Of a stretch of 64,000 nucleotides of DNA, positions 51,222 to 61,160 are shown piece by piece (the first letter of the stretch is position 1; each line of letters starts with the position of its first letter). The position numbers and the translations under genes were made by a program. The notes under the pieces are model-generated. The model did not search any database. It saw only the letters and a list, made by a program, of their open reading frames with translations, and had not been told where the DNA came from. The DNA lies in contig JAGXAQ010000002.1 of NCBI GenBank assembly GCA_018971485.1, forward strand, positions 107,706 through 171,705, written 5' to 3'. The stretch comes from Pseudomonadota bacterium. Lineage in GTDB: Bacteria; Pseudomonadota; Gammaproteobacteria; Burkholderiales; REEB80.

Positions 51222-52181
51222 ATGGAATTGGCAGAAAAAAAACGCGTACTACGTGACATGCTCTTTGCACGCCGTTTCGAGGAACGCTGCTACCAAGATT
51301 ATGTTCAGCGCAAGATTGGTGGTTTCCTACACCTGTACCCTGGCCAGGAAGCCTGTGCGCAAGGAGTTATGGAAGCAGCAAGACCCGGCTTTGATTACGT
51401 GATCACGGGATACCGTGATCACGTACACGCCATCCGCTGCGGCACTGATCCAAAACACATCATGGCTGAACTATACGGAAAAGAAACGGGCTGCTGTAAA
51501 GGCAGGGGCGGATCCATGCATATTTTTGATGTAGAACATCATTTCATGGGTGGATATGCCTTGGTTGGAGGGCCTTTCCCGCTTGCTGCCGGTATGGCCA
51601 AAGCCATCCAGTTAAAAGGCGGCTCAGAAATTGTCATCTGCTTCTTGGGGGATGCGGCAAACAATCAAGGCAGCTTTCACGAAACCATGAACATGTGTTC
51701 CTTATGGAAATTACCTGTCCTTTTCGTTTGCGAGAATAATCTCTACGGAATTGGCACATCCATATACCGTTCAACTGCAGTCATTGATCAATATAAACGA
51801 CTTAGCAGCAGCAATATCGAATCAGATGTTTGTGATGGCCAAGATTTTGACATTGTTTATGAACATGCCAAAAAGGCGGTTGAATATGTACGCAGCCGTA
51901 AAGGGCCCTACTTTCTCGAACTGAAAACCTACCGCTTTCGTGGTCACTCCATGTCAGATTCAAATGCTTACCGAGATAAAACAGAAGAAGAATCCTGGAA
52001 AAAACGCGATCCCCTGAACATTCTGTACGAAAAACTTGTTCACGAAAAAGTGCTGACTGCGAAAGAATATGCAGCTATGGACCAAGAAATCATGAGCTAC
52101 ATTGACAATGAGGTTGTCCCGTTTGCCAATGAATCGCCAGAACCCAACCCCGAGGAACTGGAACAATATGTATTGGCTTAA
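51222..52181 (+). CDS. pdhA: Pyruvate dehydrogenase E1 alpha subunit
   Basis: Decarboxylates pyruvate with thiamine diphosphate as part of an alpha2-beta2 E1. FARRFEERCYQDY opens the fold, YRDHVHAIRCGTDP and KGRGGSMHIFD are typical, and the ThDP motif is GDAANNQGSFHETMNM followed by CENNLYGIG near residue 165. The phosphorylation-loop region TYRFRGHSMSDSNAYR is also present. There are 319 residues. AAGGA precedes the ATG by eight bases. Most betaproteobacteria use the single-chain AceE E1, so this two-subunit form is noteworthy. Confidence 0.92.
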   Translation: MELAEKKRVLRDMLFARRFEERCYQDYVQRKIGGFLHLYPGQEACAQGVMEAARPGFDYVITGYRDHVHAIRCGTDPKHIMAELYGKETGCCKGRGGSMHIFDVEHHFMGGYALVGGPFPLAAGMAKAIQLKGGSEIVICFLGDAANNQGSFHETMNMCSLWKLPVLFVCENNLYGIGTSIYRSTAVIDQYKRLSSSNIESDVCDGQDFDIVYEHAKKAVEYVRSRKGPYFLELKTYRFRGHSMSDSNAYRDKTEEESWKKRDPLNILYEKLVHEKVLTAKEYAAMDQEIMSYIDNEVVPFANESPEPNPEELEQYVLA

Positions 52182-52226
52182 TACTTAATATAATAGACAT
52201 GATACTCGGATAATTAAAGGCAAAAC

Positions 52227-53210
52227 ATGGCAGAATTAACCTACTGGCAAGCAATACAGCGTGCCCATGATGAGGAAATGGAACGGGATCCCATGGTAAT
52301 TACCATGGGTATTGATGTCGGTGTGCTTGGCGGTACTTACAAGGCTACCACAGGCCTATACAACAAGTATGGCCCACTTCGGGTAATTGATACTCCTATT
52401 TCCGAAAACAGCTATACAGGCTTAGGGATTGGGGCTTCCTTCCTTGGTATCAAGCCCATTATCGAAATCATGTCGGTCAATTTTGCGTGGCTGGCCATGG
52501 ATCAGATTATGAATAGCGCGGCTAAGGTACGATACATGTCAGGTGGACAGCTAACGGCCCCTGTTGTCATACGTACCCCAGGAGGAACAGCCCACCAGTT
52601 AGGTGCCCAGCATTCTGCAAGAATGGAAAAGGTTTTTATGGGAACTCCCGGGCTCCGGGTGGTTACTCCAAGCAGCCCGAAACAGGCTTATGGGTTAATA
52701 AAATCAGCGGTAAGGAGCCCGGATCCTGTTTTCATCAATGAACACGAACTCATGTATAACATCAAGGGTGACGTACCTGACGGAGAATATCTTCATCCTC
52801 TCGAGGGTTCGGAAATATCCAGGGCTGGAACCGACATTACGCTTTTTGGCTATAACATTTCCGTACTGTGGTGTCTAAATGCTGCTGATATCCTTGCCCG
52901 CCAGCATGGCATTAATGCAGAAGTCGTCGATTTGTATGCCCTTGCACCTTTGGATCGCGCAGGAATCCGCAAATCAGTTAGCAAAACGCATCGTGCCCTC
53001 ATCGTTGAGGAAGACGAAGGTCCGGTCGGAGTGGGATCCGAAGTAATCAGCATCATTAATGAAGAATGTTTTTATGAGCTTGATGCTGCTCCCGTCAGAG
53101 TCCATGCCAGGCATGTTCCTATACCATTTAGCTATATCCTGGAAAAAGCAGCCATTCCGAATACAGACGATGTTGTAGAAGCAACCCTAAAACTATTAGG
53201 CAAGTCATAA
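52227..53210 (+). CDS. pdhB: Pyruvate dehydrogenase E1 beta subunit
   Basis: Partner of PdhA; together they transfer the acetyl group to lipoyl-E2. ITMGIDVGVLGGTYKATTGL, DTPISENSYTGLGIGAS and VRTPGGTAHQLGAQHS are the usual E1 beta landmarks. EVVDLYALAPLD and VEEDEGPVGVGSEV mark the C-terminal domain. The 327 residues match. It lies 45 bases after pdhA. Confidence 0.93.
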   Translation: MAELTYWQAIQRAHDEEMERDPMVITMGIDVGVLGGTYKATTGLYNKYGPLRVIDTPISENSYTGLGIGASFLGIKPIIEIMSVNFAWLAMDQIMNSAAKVRYMSGGQLTAPVVIRTPGGTAHQLGAQHSARMEKVFMGTPGLRVVTPSSPKQAYGLIKSAVRSPDPVFINEHELMYNIKGDVPDGEYLHPLEGSEISRAGTDITLFGYNISVLWCLNAADILARQHGINAEVVDLYALAPLDRAGIRKSVSKTHRALIVEEDEGPVGVGSEVISIINEECFYELDAAPVRVHARHVPIPFSYILEKAAIPNTDDVVEATLKLLGKS

Positions 53211-53261
53211 CCGATCTTTCATCAATATGTTACATTTTAGATAAAGAAGCAGGGAATTCTC

Positions 53262-56222
53262 ATGTCAGCACACTTTGTCATTACCATGCCCCAACTTTCT
53301 GACACCATGGCTGAAGGGGTCATTGTCAGTTGGGAAAAACAGCCAGGGGATCGCGTTGCGCGGGGTGACATTGTCGCAACAGTTGAAACCGACAAAGCCA
53401 TCATGGATGTGGAGGTGTTCAAAGAAGGGTATCTAGCCGGACCTTTAGCTGAAATAGGTGCAACCATCCCTGTAGGGGATCCGCTAGGCTATATTTCTGA
53501 TACTCCTAACGATATCCAGATAGCACAGGACGAACTGGTCTCCCGTCAAGTATCAAGTGACATTATTCCCCACGATGCAGGCATACCCATCATGATGCCC
53601 CAACTTTCTGACACCATGACCCAGGGTACAATCATCAGTTGGGAAAAAAAGGTGGGGGACAGCATTCACAGGGGCGACATCGTCGCTACAGTTGAAACCG
53701 ACAAAGCCATCATGGATGTGGAAGTTTTTCAAGATGGCATTCTCTCAGGCCCTCTTGCCAGCATTGAATCGGTCATTAATGTCGGTCATCCGATTGGTTT
53801 TATTGTCGATGCACAATCCCGTGTTCGCCATGACCAGGTCAAGGTTTCTTCCCAACACAAAATTGTTGAAAAAACGGAGGATGATCCCCTGCCTAATGTT
53901 CATGCAATTGAAGAGGCTCCAGCATCCTTGCTGCAGCCTGATCAAACAGGCATTCCTCAAACCCGGGTAAAACCTGCAGCAAGACCAAGTAACCGCTATG
54001 TTTCACCCTATGCACGTAAACTTGCAGCCCAGAAAGGGGTTGACCTGAACATCGTTTCTGCCTCAGGACCCAACGGGGTCATCATGGCAACAGATGTCAT
54101 TCACGCCCAACCCACCATGGAAGAAGTAGCACATCAGTTACCCCAGGTCCAAGTGCCTGGTAATGGCCGTCCAATGACTGCCATGGAAAAGGCTGTCGCA
54201 CATTCCATGACAGCAGCCCTAACTCTTCCAACTTTTCATTTAAGTGTCAATGTTCACCCTGAAAAACTGATTCAGGCCGCTCGTGCCTCTAGCGTATCGT
54301 TTACCATTGCCATTGCAAAAGCTTGTTCCGAAGTAATGCGCCGTCATCCGATGGTCAATAATGCGTACCAGCCACTCGATAAAATCGTCGAAAGGAATAA
54401 CCATGATTTTGGGATCGCAGTGGCCGCTGAGCAAGGAGGGCTGGTTGTTCCAATTCTACGCGATATCCAGCATAAAACCTTAACCCAGCTACAAAAAGAA
54501 TTTGATGATATTGTTCCTAGGGCGCGAACTCGCAAACTATCACCCGAAGAATATACCAATCCCACCTTCACCATTTCCAACCTGGGCATGTTTGGCGTAA
54601 GCCACTTTACAGCGATTCCAACACCCGGGATTGCCGCAATTCTTGCCATCCCGGCATCAGGCCCCAATGGCATGGCATTGGATATCACATGTGATCACCG
54701 TGTCTTAAATGGGGCCCATGCCGCAGAATTCATGAAAGATCTCAAGCAGGCCATTGAAGCTCCCGAAACATGGATTGCTACAACAGGTAGCCCTATTCCA
54801 TCAGGCAATTTTGACTATAGCGTCGTTGTTATCGGAGGCGGCCCTGGAGGTGAAGATTGTGCGCGGGATTTAGCCGATCATGGCATCAAAGTGGCCATGG
54901 TCAATAATGCCCCGCTCCCTGGCGGTGAATGCCTCTGGCGTGGCTGTATCCCAAGCAAAACATGGCGAGCAGCTGCCGATCGCATCAAGGATCATAACAA
55001 TGATGCCTTACTCGGTGTCATAACCGACGCCAGGTCTCACATCTCATGGGAAATCCTCGAAAATCACCGCAAGAACATCTTGAACAAGCGCGGAGAAATG
55101 GCGGCACAGACTGATCGGGGATTAAAAATTGAACTGATTCAAGGGCAAGCCAAGTTTATTGACGATCATCGAATCAGTATCACTTCTGCCGAAGGAAAGA
55201 TATCTGAAATTAGTTTTGGGGCAGCTGTAATTGCAACTGGAGCCCCTCCATTTATCCCGCCTATTCCAGGTGCACGCGAACATCTTGATACGGGCGTACT
55301 GACGTCAGACACCATTTGGTCGCTCAAAACCCTTCCAAAGAAACTTGGCATCATTGGTGCTGGAGCCATCGGTGTTGAAATGGCCCAAATTTTTCAGGAT
55401 CTAGGCACACAAGTTCTCCTGCTTGAAGCAAACGATCGCCCCCTCATGGAGGTTGAAGAAGAGGTAGCCCAGCAATTATCAAATATTCTTGATCATGAAC
55501 CCGGGCTATCAATGGTCACCCAAGCCAAAATAAGCCAGATCTCAGGAAAACCGGGTAAAATGAAAATCCATTACCAGGCGCAGGGTAAAGAACACGAATT
55601 CAGCTGCGATTTCATTCTGATGGCTACTGGAAAACGACCCGAAACAGGTAATCTTGATCTGGCCAAAGCTGGAGTTACCCTCGACGGGCCAGCCATTAAA
55701 ACTGAATCCAGTGGACGGACTTCTGTTGCCCACATTTATGCAGTAGGAGATGTAGTCGGTGGGTATATGCTTGCACATACAGCAGCCTCACAAGGACGTA
55801 TTGCCGCCGCTAACCTACTAGGCGAACCAATGAAATACGACTCAAACCGTGACTGCGGCGTGATCTTTACTCGCCCGCAAGCCGCATTTGTCGGATTAAG
55901 CAGCAAACAGGCAAAAGATAAGGGTATTGAACCAGTTGAAACAAAGATCCCCTTCAGTATTGACGCAAAAGCCATGATCACGGGTGAAACCCAAGGATTT
56001 ATAAAAATGGTCGCAAACAAGGCAAACCAGACCATCATTGGGGTTCATTTCCTGGCAGATCATGCTGATACACTTATTGGTGAAGCGGTCATGATAGTCA
56101 GTGCAGGATTAACCCTAACCCAAGTTGCTCAGGCAATTCATCCCCATCCCACTCAAACGGAACTATTCGGAGAACTTGCCAGACGATTACTAGGTCGATT
56201 ACGGCGAATGAACAAAAATTGA
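53262..56222 (+). CDS. Fused dihydrolipoyl acetyltransferase (E2) - dihydrolipoyl dehydrogenase (E3)
   Basis: A single 986-residue chain with two whole enzymes. Residues 5-80 and about 110-185 are two lipoyl domains, each with the lipoylation motif VETDKAIMDVEVF. About 243-280 is a peripheral subunit-binding domain (RYVSPYARKLAAQKG). About 300-510 is the E2 acyltransferase core (FTISNLGMFGVSHFTAI); its active-site motif reads DHRVLNGAHAAEF, with Asn where Asp is usual. From about 516 a full E3 follows: FAD loop VVIGGGPGGEDCARDL, redox pair GGECLWRGCIPSK, NAD loop IIGAGAIGVEMAQ, IYAVGDVVGGYMLAH, and the C-terminal HPHPTQTE with the catalytic His. The linker between E2 and E3 is only about 15 residues. 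It is the third gene of the pdh operon. Confidence 0.93.
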   Translation: MSAHFVITMPQLSDTMAEGVIVSWEKQPGDRVARGDIVATVETDKAIMDVEVFKEGYLAGPLAEIGATIPVGDPLGYISDTPNDIQIAQDELVSRQVSSDIIPHDAGIPIMMPQLSDTMTQGTIISWEKKVGDSIHRGDIVATVETDKAIMDVEVFQDGILSGPLASIESVINVGHPIGFIVDAQSRVRHDQVKVSSQHKIVEKTEDDPLPNVHAIEEAPASLLQPDQTGIPQTRVKPAARPSNRYVSPYARKLAAQKGVDLNIVSASGPNGVIMATDVIHAQPTMEEVAHQLPQVQVPGNGRPMTAMEKAVAHSMTAALTLPTFHLSVNVHPEKLIQAARASSVSFTIAIAKACSEVMRRHPMVNNAYQPLDKIVERNNHDFGIAVAAEQGGLVVPILRDIQHKTLTQLQKEFDDIVPRARTRKLSPEEYTNPTFTISNLGMFGVSHFTAIPTPGIAAILAIPASGPNGMALDITCDHRVLNGAHAAEFMKDLKQAIEAPETWIATTGSPIPSGNFDYSVVVIGGGPGGEDCARDLADHGIKVAMVNNAPLPGGECLWRGCIPSKTWRAAADRIKDHNNDALLGVITDARSHISWEILENHRKNILNKRGEMAAQTDRGLKIELIQGQAKFIDDHRISITSAEGKISEISFGAAVIATGAPPFIPPIPGAREHLDTGVLTSDTIWSLKTLPKKLGIIGAGAIGVEMAQIFQDLGTQVLLLEANDRPLMEVEEEVAQQLSNILDHEPGLSMVTQAKISQISGKPGKMKIHYQAQGKEHEFSCDFILMATGKRPETGNLDLAKAGVTLDGPAIKTESSGRTSVAHIYAVGDVVGGYMLAHTAASQGRIAAANLLGEPMKYDSNRDCGVIFTRPQAAFVGLSSKQAKDKGIEPVETKIPFSIDAKAMITGETQGFIKMVANKANQTIIGVHFLADHADTLIGEAVMIVSAGLTLTQVAQAIHPHPTQTELFGELARRLLGRLRRMNKN
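53286..53722 (+). repeat. Direct repeat encoding the two lipoyl domains
   Basis: Two copies 309 bases (103 codons) apart. ATGCCCCAACTTTCTGACAC occurs in both (53286 and 53595), and a 35-base block is identical at 53379-53413 and 53688-53722, over the lipoylation site. The in-between parts differ more. Confidence 0.8.
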
Positions 56223-56253
56223 TATCTTAGATTCAAGCTTTTTCTTGTTTAAA

Positions 56254-56311
56254 CAGGATATCCTGACTCATCCGATTCATTATAATGCACTATATTGAAC
56301 AGGATATCCTG
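56254..56311. repeat. Two copies of the palindrome CAGGATATCCTG
   Basis: A perfect 12-bp palindrome occurs at 56254-56265 and again at 56300-56311, where it extends to 14 bp (ACAGGATATCCTGT). The centres are 46 bp apart. They lie in the gap between the convergent pdh operon and alaS, with a TATAAT (56281-56286) between them. Confidence 0.6.
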
Positions 56312-56356
56312 TCAGACACACCAAAATATGCTCTAGCCCATTATTTATTGCCAAAA

Positions 56357-56378
56357 CCAGCAGTTTTCTGCGGTTTTT
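56357..56378. terminator. Terminator between pdh operon and alaS
   Basis: CCAGCAG, a TTTT loop and CTGCGG form a stem with one bulged A, followed by TTTTT on the plus strand and TTTT on the minus strand. It can serve both converging units. Confidence 0.65.
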
Positions 56379-56492
56379 CCAACAAGGCACACTCCTTCCC
56401 CTCTCCCCTTTAACATTCAATATGCATATAAGCCCTAGCTTTGAAAACATGTAACCCGCCACTTAGCACATAACAGGTTTCAGAAAACCAAA

Positions 56493-59087
56493 TCAGGCCA
56501 TCTTGTTTCTAACCCAATCCGGAACAGAAGACAACACAGCAGGCAATTTATCGGGCTGGTTTCCCCCTGCCTGGGCCATATCTGCTCGTCCTCCTCCTTT
56601 TCCACCGACACCCGAAGCAGCAAAACTGACTAACTCACCTGCCTTAATCCTTTCAGTCATATCAGAACTGACACCAGCTATAAGAGTCACCTTGTCTACA
56701 TCGGTACTGGCTAGAACAACCACACAGGATCCCAGCCGCTGCTTGACAGCATCCATTACCTCACGAAGAATTTTAGCATCCGCTCCATCAATCTTTTCCG
56801 ACAAGACTTTCACACCTTTAAAAGTAAGAGCTTTTTTTACCAAACCGTCCAAACTTGAAGTCGCCACCCTGGCCTTAAGCCGCCCCAAATCTTTTTCCAT
56901 CTGGCGAACATTTTCCAGGATCTGGCTTAACCGTGCTGTAACATCCTGGGGTTGCACTTTCAGGTTTCGGGCCACTTCATGCAATATATCTTCCTGATGT
57001 TGCATATAGATCACAGCAGCCCCTGCTGTAACAGCCTCGATTCGGCGTATACCGGAAGCTACAGCTAACTCACCAACAATCTTAAATATCCCGATATCTC
57101 CAGTACGGCCAACATGAGTGCCGCCACATAGCTCTGTCGAAAATTCACCCATACTGATCACACGAACCTCATCCCCATATTTTTCTCCAAACAAGGCCAT
57201 GGCACCACATCGAACTGCCTCATCATATTTCATCAAACGGGTATCTACCGCATGATTGCTGCGAATTTCAGCATTCACCAGCTTTTCAACTTCATGAATC
57301 TCTTCATCAGTCATTGCCTGGGAATGAGCAAAATCAAACCTGAGCCGTTCCGAATCAACCAAAGAACCCTTTTGTAGCACATGCTCCCCTAAAACCTTAC
57401 GTAGAGCTGCGTGCAGTAAATGGGTAGCTGAATGATTATAAGCAGCCAAACGACGTGACTGGGCATCAACTGCAGCCTCCACAGATTCACCAGTTGACAA
57501 CTGTCCTGTAGCCAGAACACCTTTATGTCCAAACACTTCGGCCTGAATTCTTTGAGTATCACGAACGACAAACTCGGCATGAGTTGAATGCAAAAGGCCC
57601 TGATCCCCGACCTGCCCCCCTGATTCCGCATAAAATGGGGTTTCATCCAGCACAATCACAGCCTCATCTCCTGCCTTGATTGTATTAACTAAAGTGCCTT
57701 CACGATAAATGGCAAGAATGGTTGCGGCAGCCTGCAGGGTTTCATATCCATGAAAAACGGTCGCCTGTCCATCAAATGATACGACATCCTGCAAGGAAAA
57801 TTTGGAGTGTCGCCTTGATTGTTCGCGCTGCCGTTCCATAGCCCGCTCAAAGCCAGAAAAATCAACCGTATATCCCCTTTCCCTGGCAATATCAGCTGTT
57901 AGATCCAATGGAAACCCATAGGTATCATATAAAGTAAAAACCATTTCACCATCCAGGATTGGATCTCCTGTCTGCATCGCAGTATCCAAAATAGCCATGC
58001 CATTTTCCAATGTTTCAGCAAAACGCTCCTCTTCCTGACGCAAAATATCAGAAATACGGGGAGCAGCTTTCGCCAATTCCGGATAGGCTTCCCCCATCAC
58101 GGCAACCAGATCAATTACCAAGGAATGAAAAAAGGGGGCTTTCTGGCCTAATTTGTAGCCATGCCGGCTCGCCCGCCGAATAATCCTGCGCAGGACATAA
58201 CCCCGCCCCTCGTTGCCTGGAATTACTCCATCCAGGATCAGGAAACAGCACGCACGAATATGATCTGCAATCACTCTCAGGGAACTTGAAGCCAAATCAG
58301 TCGTACCTGTTTCCCTGGCTGCTGCCCGCAGCAAATCCTGGAAAAGATCGATTTCATAATTACTGTGCACATTTTGTAAAACAGCAGCAATCCGCTCCAA
58401 CCCCATTCCTGTATCAACAGAAGGTCTTGGTAAAGGGTGTAACATTCCTTCTTTGTCCCGGTTATATTGCATGAAAACAAGATTCCAAATCTCAATATAA
58501 CGATCCCCATCCTGATCCTTAGAACCAGGAAGCCCTCCCGGGACAGAAGGCCCATGATCATAAAATATCTCGGTACAGGGCCCGCAAGGCCCTGTATCTC
58601 CCATTTGCCAGAAATTATCCTTGGATCCAATACGAATAATCCGCTTTGCTTCAAGACCTACATGGTTTTCCCAGATACTCGCTGCCTCGTCATCCTCTTC
58701 GAACACCGTTACCCACAACTTGTCTTTCGATAAACCGAGTTCCCGGGTTAAAAATTCCCAGGCAAAAGAAATGGCATCTCGTTTGAAGTACTCCCCAAAA
58801 CTAAAATTGCCCAACATTTCAAAAAAAGTATGATGCCTTGCAGTATAGCCAACATTTTCCAGGTCATTATGTTTCCCTCCAGCACGAACACAACGTTGAC
58901 TCGACACTGCACGGGTATAAGCCCGTGTTTCTCGCCCAAGAAATACATCTTTGAATTGAACCATTCCCGCATTGGTAAACAGCAGGGTTGGATCATTATT
59001 CGGAACTAAAGAGCTGCTGGCCACCCTGGTATGACCTTGACGCTCAAAATAATTTAAAAACCTGGTGCGAATGTCACTTGTTTTCAT
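56493..59087 (-). CDS. alaS: Alanyl-tRNA synthetase
   Basis: Class II synthetase with editing. Motif 1 region [18 protein letters not shown] and motif 2 region [15 protein letters not shown] are in the catalytic domain. The editing domain has [11 protein letters not shown] near residue 555 and [13 protein letters not shown] near 655. The C-terminal oligomerisation domain ends with [15 protein letters not shown]. The length of 864 residues is standard. It follows recX in the recA-recX-alaS order. Confidence 0.97.
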   Translation of the reverse strand: MKTSDIRTRFLNYFERQGHTRVASSSLVPNNDPTLLFTNAGMVQFKDVFLGRETRAYTRAVSSQRCVRAGGKHNDLENVGYTARHHTFFEMLGNFSFGEYFKRDAISFAWEFLTRELGLSKDKLWVTVFEEDDEAASIWENHVGLEAKRIIRIGSKDNFWQMGDTGPCGPCTEIFYDHGPSVPGGLPGSKDQDGDRYIEIWNLVFMQYNRDKEGMLHPLPRPSVDTGMGLERIAAVLQNVHSNYEIDLFQDLLRAAARETGTTDLASSSLRVIADHIRACCFLILDGVIPGNEGRGYVLRRIIRRASRHGYKLGQKAPFFHSLVIDLVAVMGEAYPELAKAAPRISDILRQEEERFAETLENGMAILDTAMQTGDPILDGEMVFTLYDTYGFPLDLTADIARERGYTVDFSGFERAMERQREQSRRHSKFSLQDVVSFDGQATVFHGYETLQAAATILAIYREGTLVNTIKAGDEAVIVLDETPFYAESGGQVGDQGLLHSTHAEFVVRDTQRIQAEVFGHKGVLATGQLSTGESVEAAVDAQSRRLAAYNHSATHLLHAALRKVLGEHVLQKGSLVDSERLRFDFAHSQAMTDEEIHEVEKLVNAEIRSNHAVDTRLMKYDEAVRCGAMALFGEKYGDEVRVISMGEFSTELCGGTHVGRTGDIGIFKIVGELAVASGIRRIEAVTAGAAVIYMQHQEDILHEVARNLKVQPQDVTARLSQILENVRQMEKDLGRLKARVATSSLDGLVKKALTFKGVKVLSEKIDGADAKILREVMDAVKQRLGSCVVVLASTDVDKVTLIAGVSSDMTERIKAGELVSFAASGVGGKGGGRADMAQAGGNQPDKLPAVLSSVPDWVRNKMA

Positions 59088-59126
59088 GATATTGAATTAG
59101 CCTGTTTCGTCCAAAAATACAAAATC

Positions 59127-59582
59127 CTACTCCTCGCTCTCATCTAAAAAAGAAAAGAGCCTCTGAATAGAGTCATAACTAAACCCACGATTTTGTAAAA
59201 ACCTTTTCTGCTTTTCCCGTTCCAAAACATCTTTCTTAAATTGGCCAAACCTTTTTTCCCAGACCTGTCTGGCATACTCAAACTCTTGGGCATTCAGCTG
59301 GTCTAGGAAAGGTGCAATAGTCTCATCAGACAAACCTCGTTGCTTTAACTCATAACTAATCCGCCTCACACCAAATCGCCGGCTATAAACCTCTATAAAC
59401 TGCTGGGCAAAGCGCACATCAGATAAATAACCCTGCGCTTTAAGATCATGCATAAGCTCTTGAAGCTGAAGAGTCGATTCAGAAAAAGGCTGCAGTTTTC
59501 GGTAAAGCTCAGCCTCCGCATATTCGCGCCGTGCCAGATAACCCAATGCACGATTTTTCAATGTTAGCCTGTTATTCCTCAT
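59127..59582 (-). CDS. recX: RecX regulatory protein
   Basis: Modulates RecA filament growth. It is built of short three-helix repeats: [37 protein letters not shown] and [15 protein letters not shown] are recognisable. I use the ATG ending at 59582, giving 151 residues and overlapping the recA stop by 11 bases; an ATG seven codons upstream (59603) is equally open. Neither has a strong ribosome site, so coupling to recA translation is likely. Confidence 0.9.
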   Translation of the reverse strand: MRNNRLTLKNRALGYLARREYAEAELYRKLQPFSESTLQLQELMHDLKAQGYLSDVRFAQQFIEVYSRRFGVRRISYELKQRGLSDETIAPFLDQLNAQEFEYARQVWEKRFGQFKKDVLEREKQKRFLQNRGFSYDSIQRLFSFLDESEE

Positions 59583-60618
59583 AGGCCGGTTGTGATACCT
59601 CATCCGGAGCCGGATTAAAAATCATCGGACCCATTCCCAGGTTGTCCCGTATATGCTGCTCGATTTCCTTGGCCATATCAGGATGTTCTTTCAAAAAATC
59701 ACGGGTGTTATCCTTCCCCTGTCCGATTTTGTTTCCTTTATAGCTATACCACGCACCTGATTTTTCTATAAGCTTTTGCTGAACACCCAGCTCAATAATT
59801 TCACCTTCCCGAGAAATGCCTGCCCCATAAAAAATATCAAATTCAGCCTGACGAAAAGGAGGGCTTACCTTGTTCTTGACTACTTTGACGCGTGTTTCAG
59901 ATCCAACCGCATCTTCTCCTTTTTTAATTGTACCGATTCGACGGATATCCAGCCGTACTGAAGCATAAAATTTCAGTGCATTTCCACCCGTTGTAGTTTC
60001 CGGGCTTCCAAACATCACACCCAGTTTCATACGAATCTGATTAATAAAAATAACCAGGGTATTGGTGCGTTTAATATTTGCAGTCAGCTTTCTCAAGGCC
60101 TGAGACATCAATCTTGCATGCAAGCCCATATGGGAGTCACCCATTTCACCTTCAATTTCGGCTCTGGGTACCAAGGCTGCTACTGAATCAACAACCACAA
60201 TATCCACCGATCCGGAACGCACAAGCATATCTGCAATTTCCAGGGCTTGTTCTCCTGTATCAGGCTGCGAAATCAGCAATTCGGCTACATTCACTCCAAG
60301 CTTTTGTGCATACTGGGGATCCAATGCATGTTCAGCATCAATGAATGCGGCTGTCCCCCCGAGTTTTTGCATTTCTGCAATCACTTGCAAAGTAAGGGTT
60401 GTTTTCCCAGAGGATTCCGGGCCATAAATCTCAACAACCCGCCCACGAGGCAACCCCCCTACCCCCAAAGCCATGTCAAGACCCAGTGAACCCGTTGAAA
60501 CTACATCTAAATCCGGCATGACCCCCTTGTCTCCAAGACGCATAACCGAACCTTTACCAAACTGTTTTTCAATCTGGGACAAAGCAGCCGCTAAGGCTTT
60601 ACTTTTGCTATCTTCCAT
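59572..60618 (-). CDS. recA: Recombinase RecA
   Basis: Strand-exchange protein and SOS co-protease. Walker A is [13 protein letters not shown] near residue 67; [14 protein letters not shown] and [20 protein letters not shown] (loop 2) are invariant features. The 348 residues match. GGAG lies before the ATG ending at 60618. The promoter has a TATAAA -10 (60642-60647, minus strand) overlapped by half of an SOS box. Confidence 0.98.
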   Translation of the reverse strand: MEDSKSKALAAALSQIEKQFGKGSVMRLGDKGVMPDLDVVSTGSLGLDMALGVGGLPRGRVVEIYGPESSGKTTLTLQVIAEMQKLGGTAAFIDAEHALDPQYAQKLGVNVAELLISQPDTGEQALEIADMLVRSGSVDIVVVDSVAALVPRAEIEGEMGDSHMGLHARLMSQALRKLTANIKRTNTLVIFINQIRMKLGVMFGSPETTTGGNALKFYASVRLDIRRIGTIKKGEDAVGSETRVKVVKNKVSPPFRQAEFDIFYGAGISREGEIIELGVQQKLIEKSGAWYSYKGNKIGQGKDNTRDFLKEHPDMAKEIEQHIRDNLGMGPMIFNPAPDEVSQPAYEE

Positions 60619-60636
60619 GTCTTACTCCAAGTAAGT

Positions 60637-60656
60637 TACTGTTTATAGCACAAAAC
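60637..60656 (-). promoter_or_regulatory. recA promoter with half SOS box
   Basis: On the minus strand a TATAAA -10 is followed by CAGTA. The right half (TATAAACAGTA) fits a LexA box, but the left half does not carry CTG at the required distance. A -35 candidate, TTATCC, lies 17 bases upstream of the -10. Confidence 0.4.
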
Positions 60657-60661
60657 AATAT

Positions 60662-61144
60662 TCAGGATAAGATATCAATCAAACCCTCCAGGGCAAGAAT
60701 GACAGCACGTTGCTGCACTTCAATACGTGATCCACTGATGTGCTCTACTTTACTCCGGGTCTTTCCGTTTTCAAGATGCCAAGCAAACCAGACTGTTCCA
60801 ACATCCAGCTCGGGCGTGCCTCCTCCGGGCCCCGCAATACCAGTGACTGCCAAACCGACATCCACATCATTATTTGACACAACACGCTGAGCCATCAAAC
60901 ATGCAATTTCACGGCTCACCGGGCCATAATATTCTATGGTTGCCCTATTAATCCCAAGCAATCTGGCTTTAGCCAAATTGCTGTAACAAACATACCCGCT
61001 GTCAAACCATTCCGAACTTCCAGGAACCCGGGTCACTGTAGCACTAATCAGGCCACCCGTGCACGACTCAGCACAAGCAAGCAATTTCTCCTTTTGCTTT
61101 AGAATGCCTCCAACATCCGTAGCCAATTGAATTAGACTATCCAT
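60662..61144 (-). CDS. pncC: Nicotinamide-nucleotide amidohydrolase, CinA C-terminal family
   Basis: Deamidates NMN in pyridine nucleotide recycling. Only the CinA C-terminal domain is present, the usual stand-alone form of about 160 residues. CAESCTGGLISATVT near residue 24, DSGYVCYSNLAK, AVTGIAGPGGG and GTVWFAW are the family landmarks. I start at the ATG ending at 61144, just after the pgpA stop; an open frame continues upstream into pgpA. It precedes recA by 43 bases, a common order. Confidence 0.94.
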   Translation of the reverse strand: MDSLIQLATDVGGILKQKEKLLACAESCTGGLISATVTRVPGSSEWFDSGYVCYSNLAKARLLGINRATIEYYGPVSREIACLMAQRVVSNNDVDVGLAVTGIAGPGGGTPELDVGTVWFAWHLENGKTRSKVEHISGSRIEVQQRAVILALEGLIDILS

Positions 61145-61160
61145 GATTTTTAAGCTTATC

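Noticed and set aside
51071..51259. 62-codon minus-strand frame upstream of pdhA.
   Set aside because: It overlaps the well supported pdhA start and the leader palindromes and has no ribosome site.
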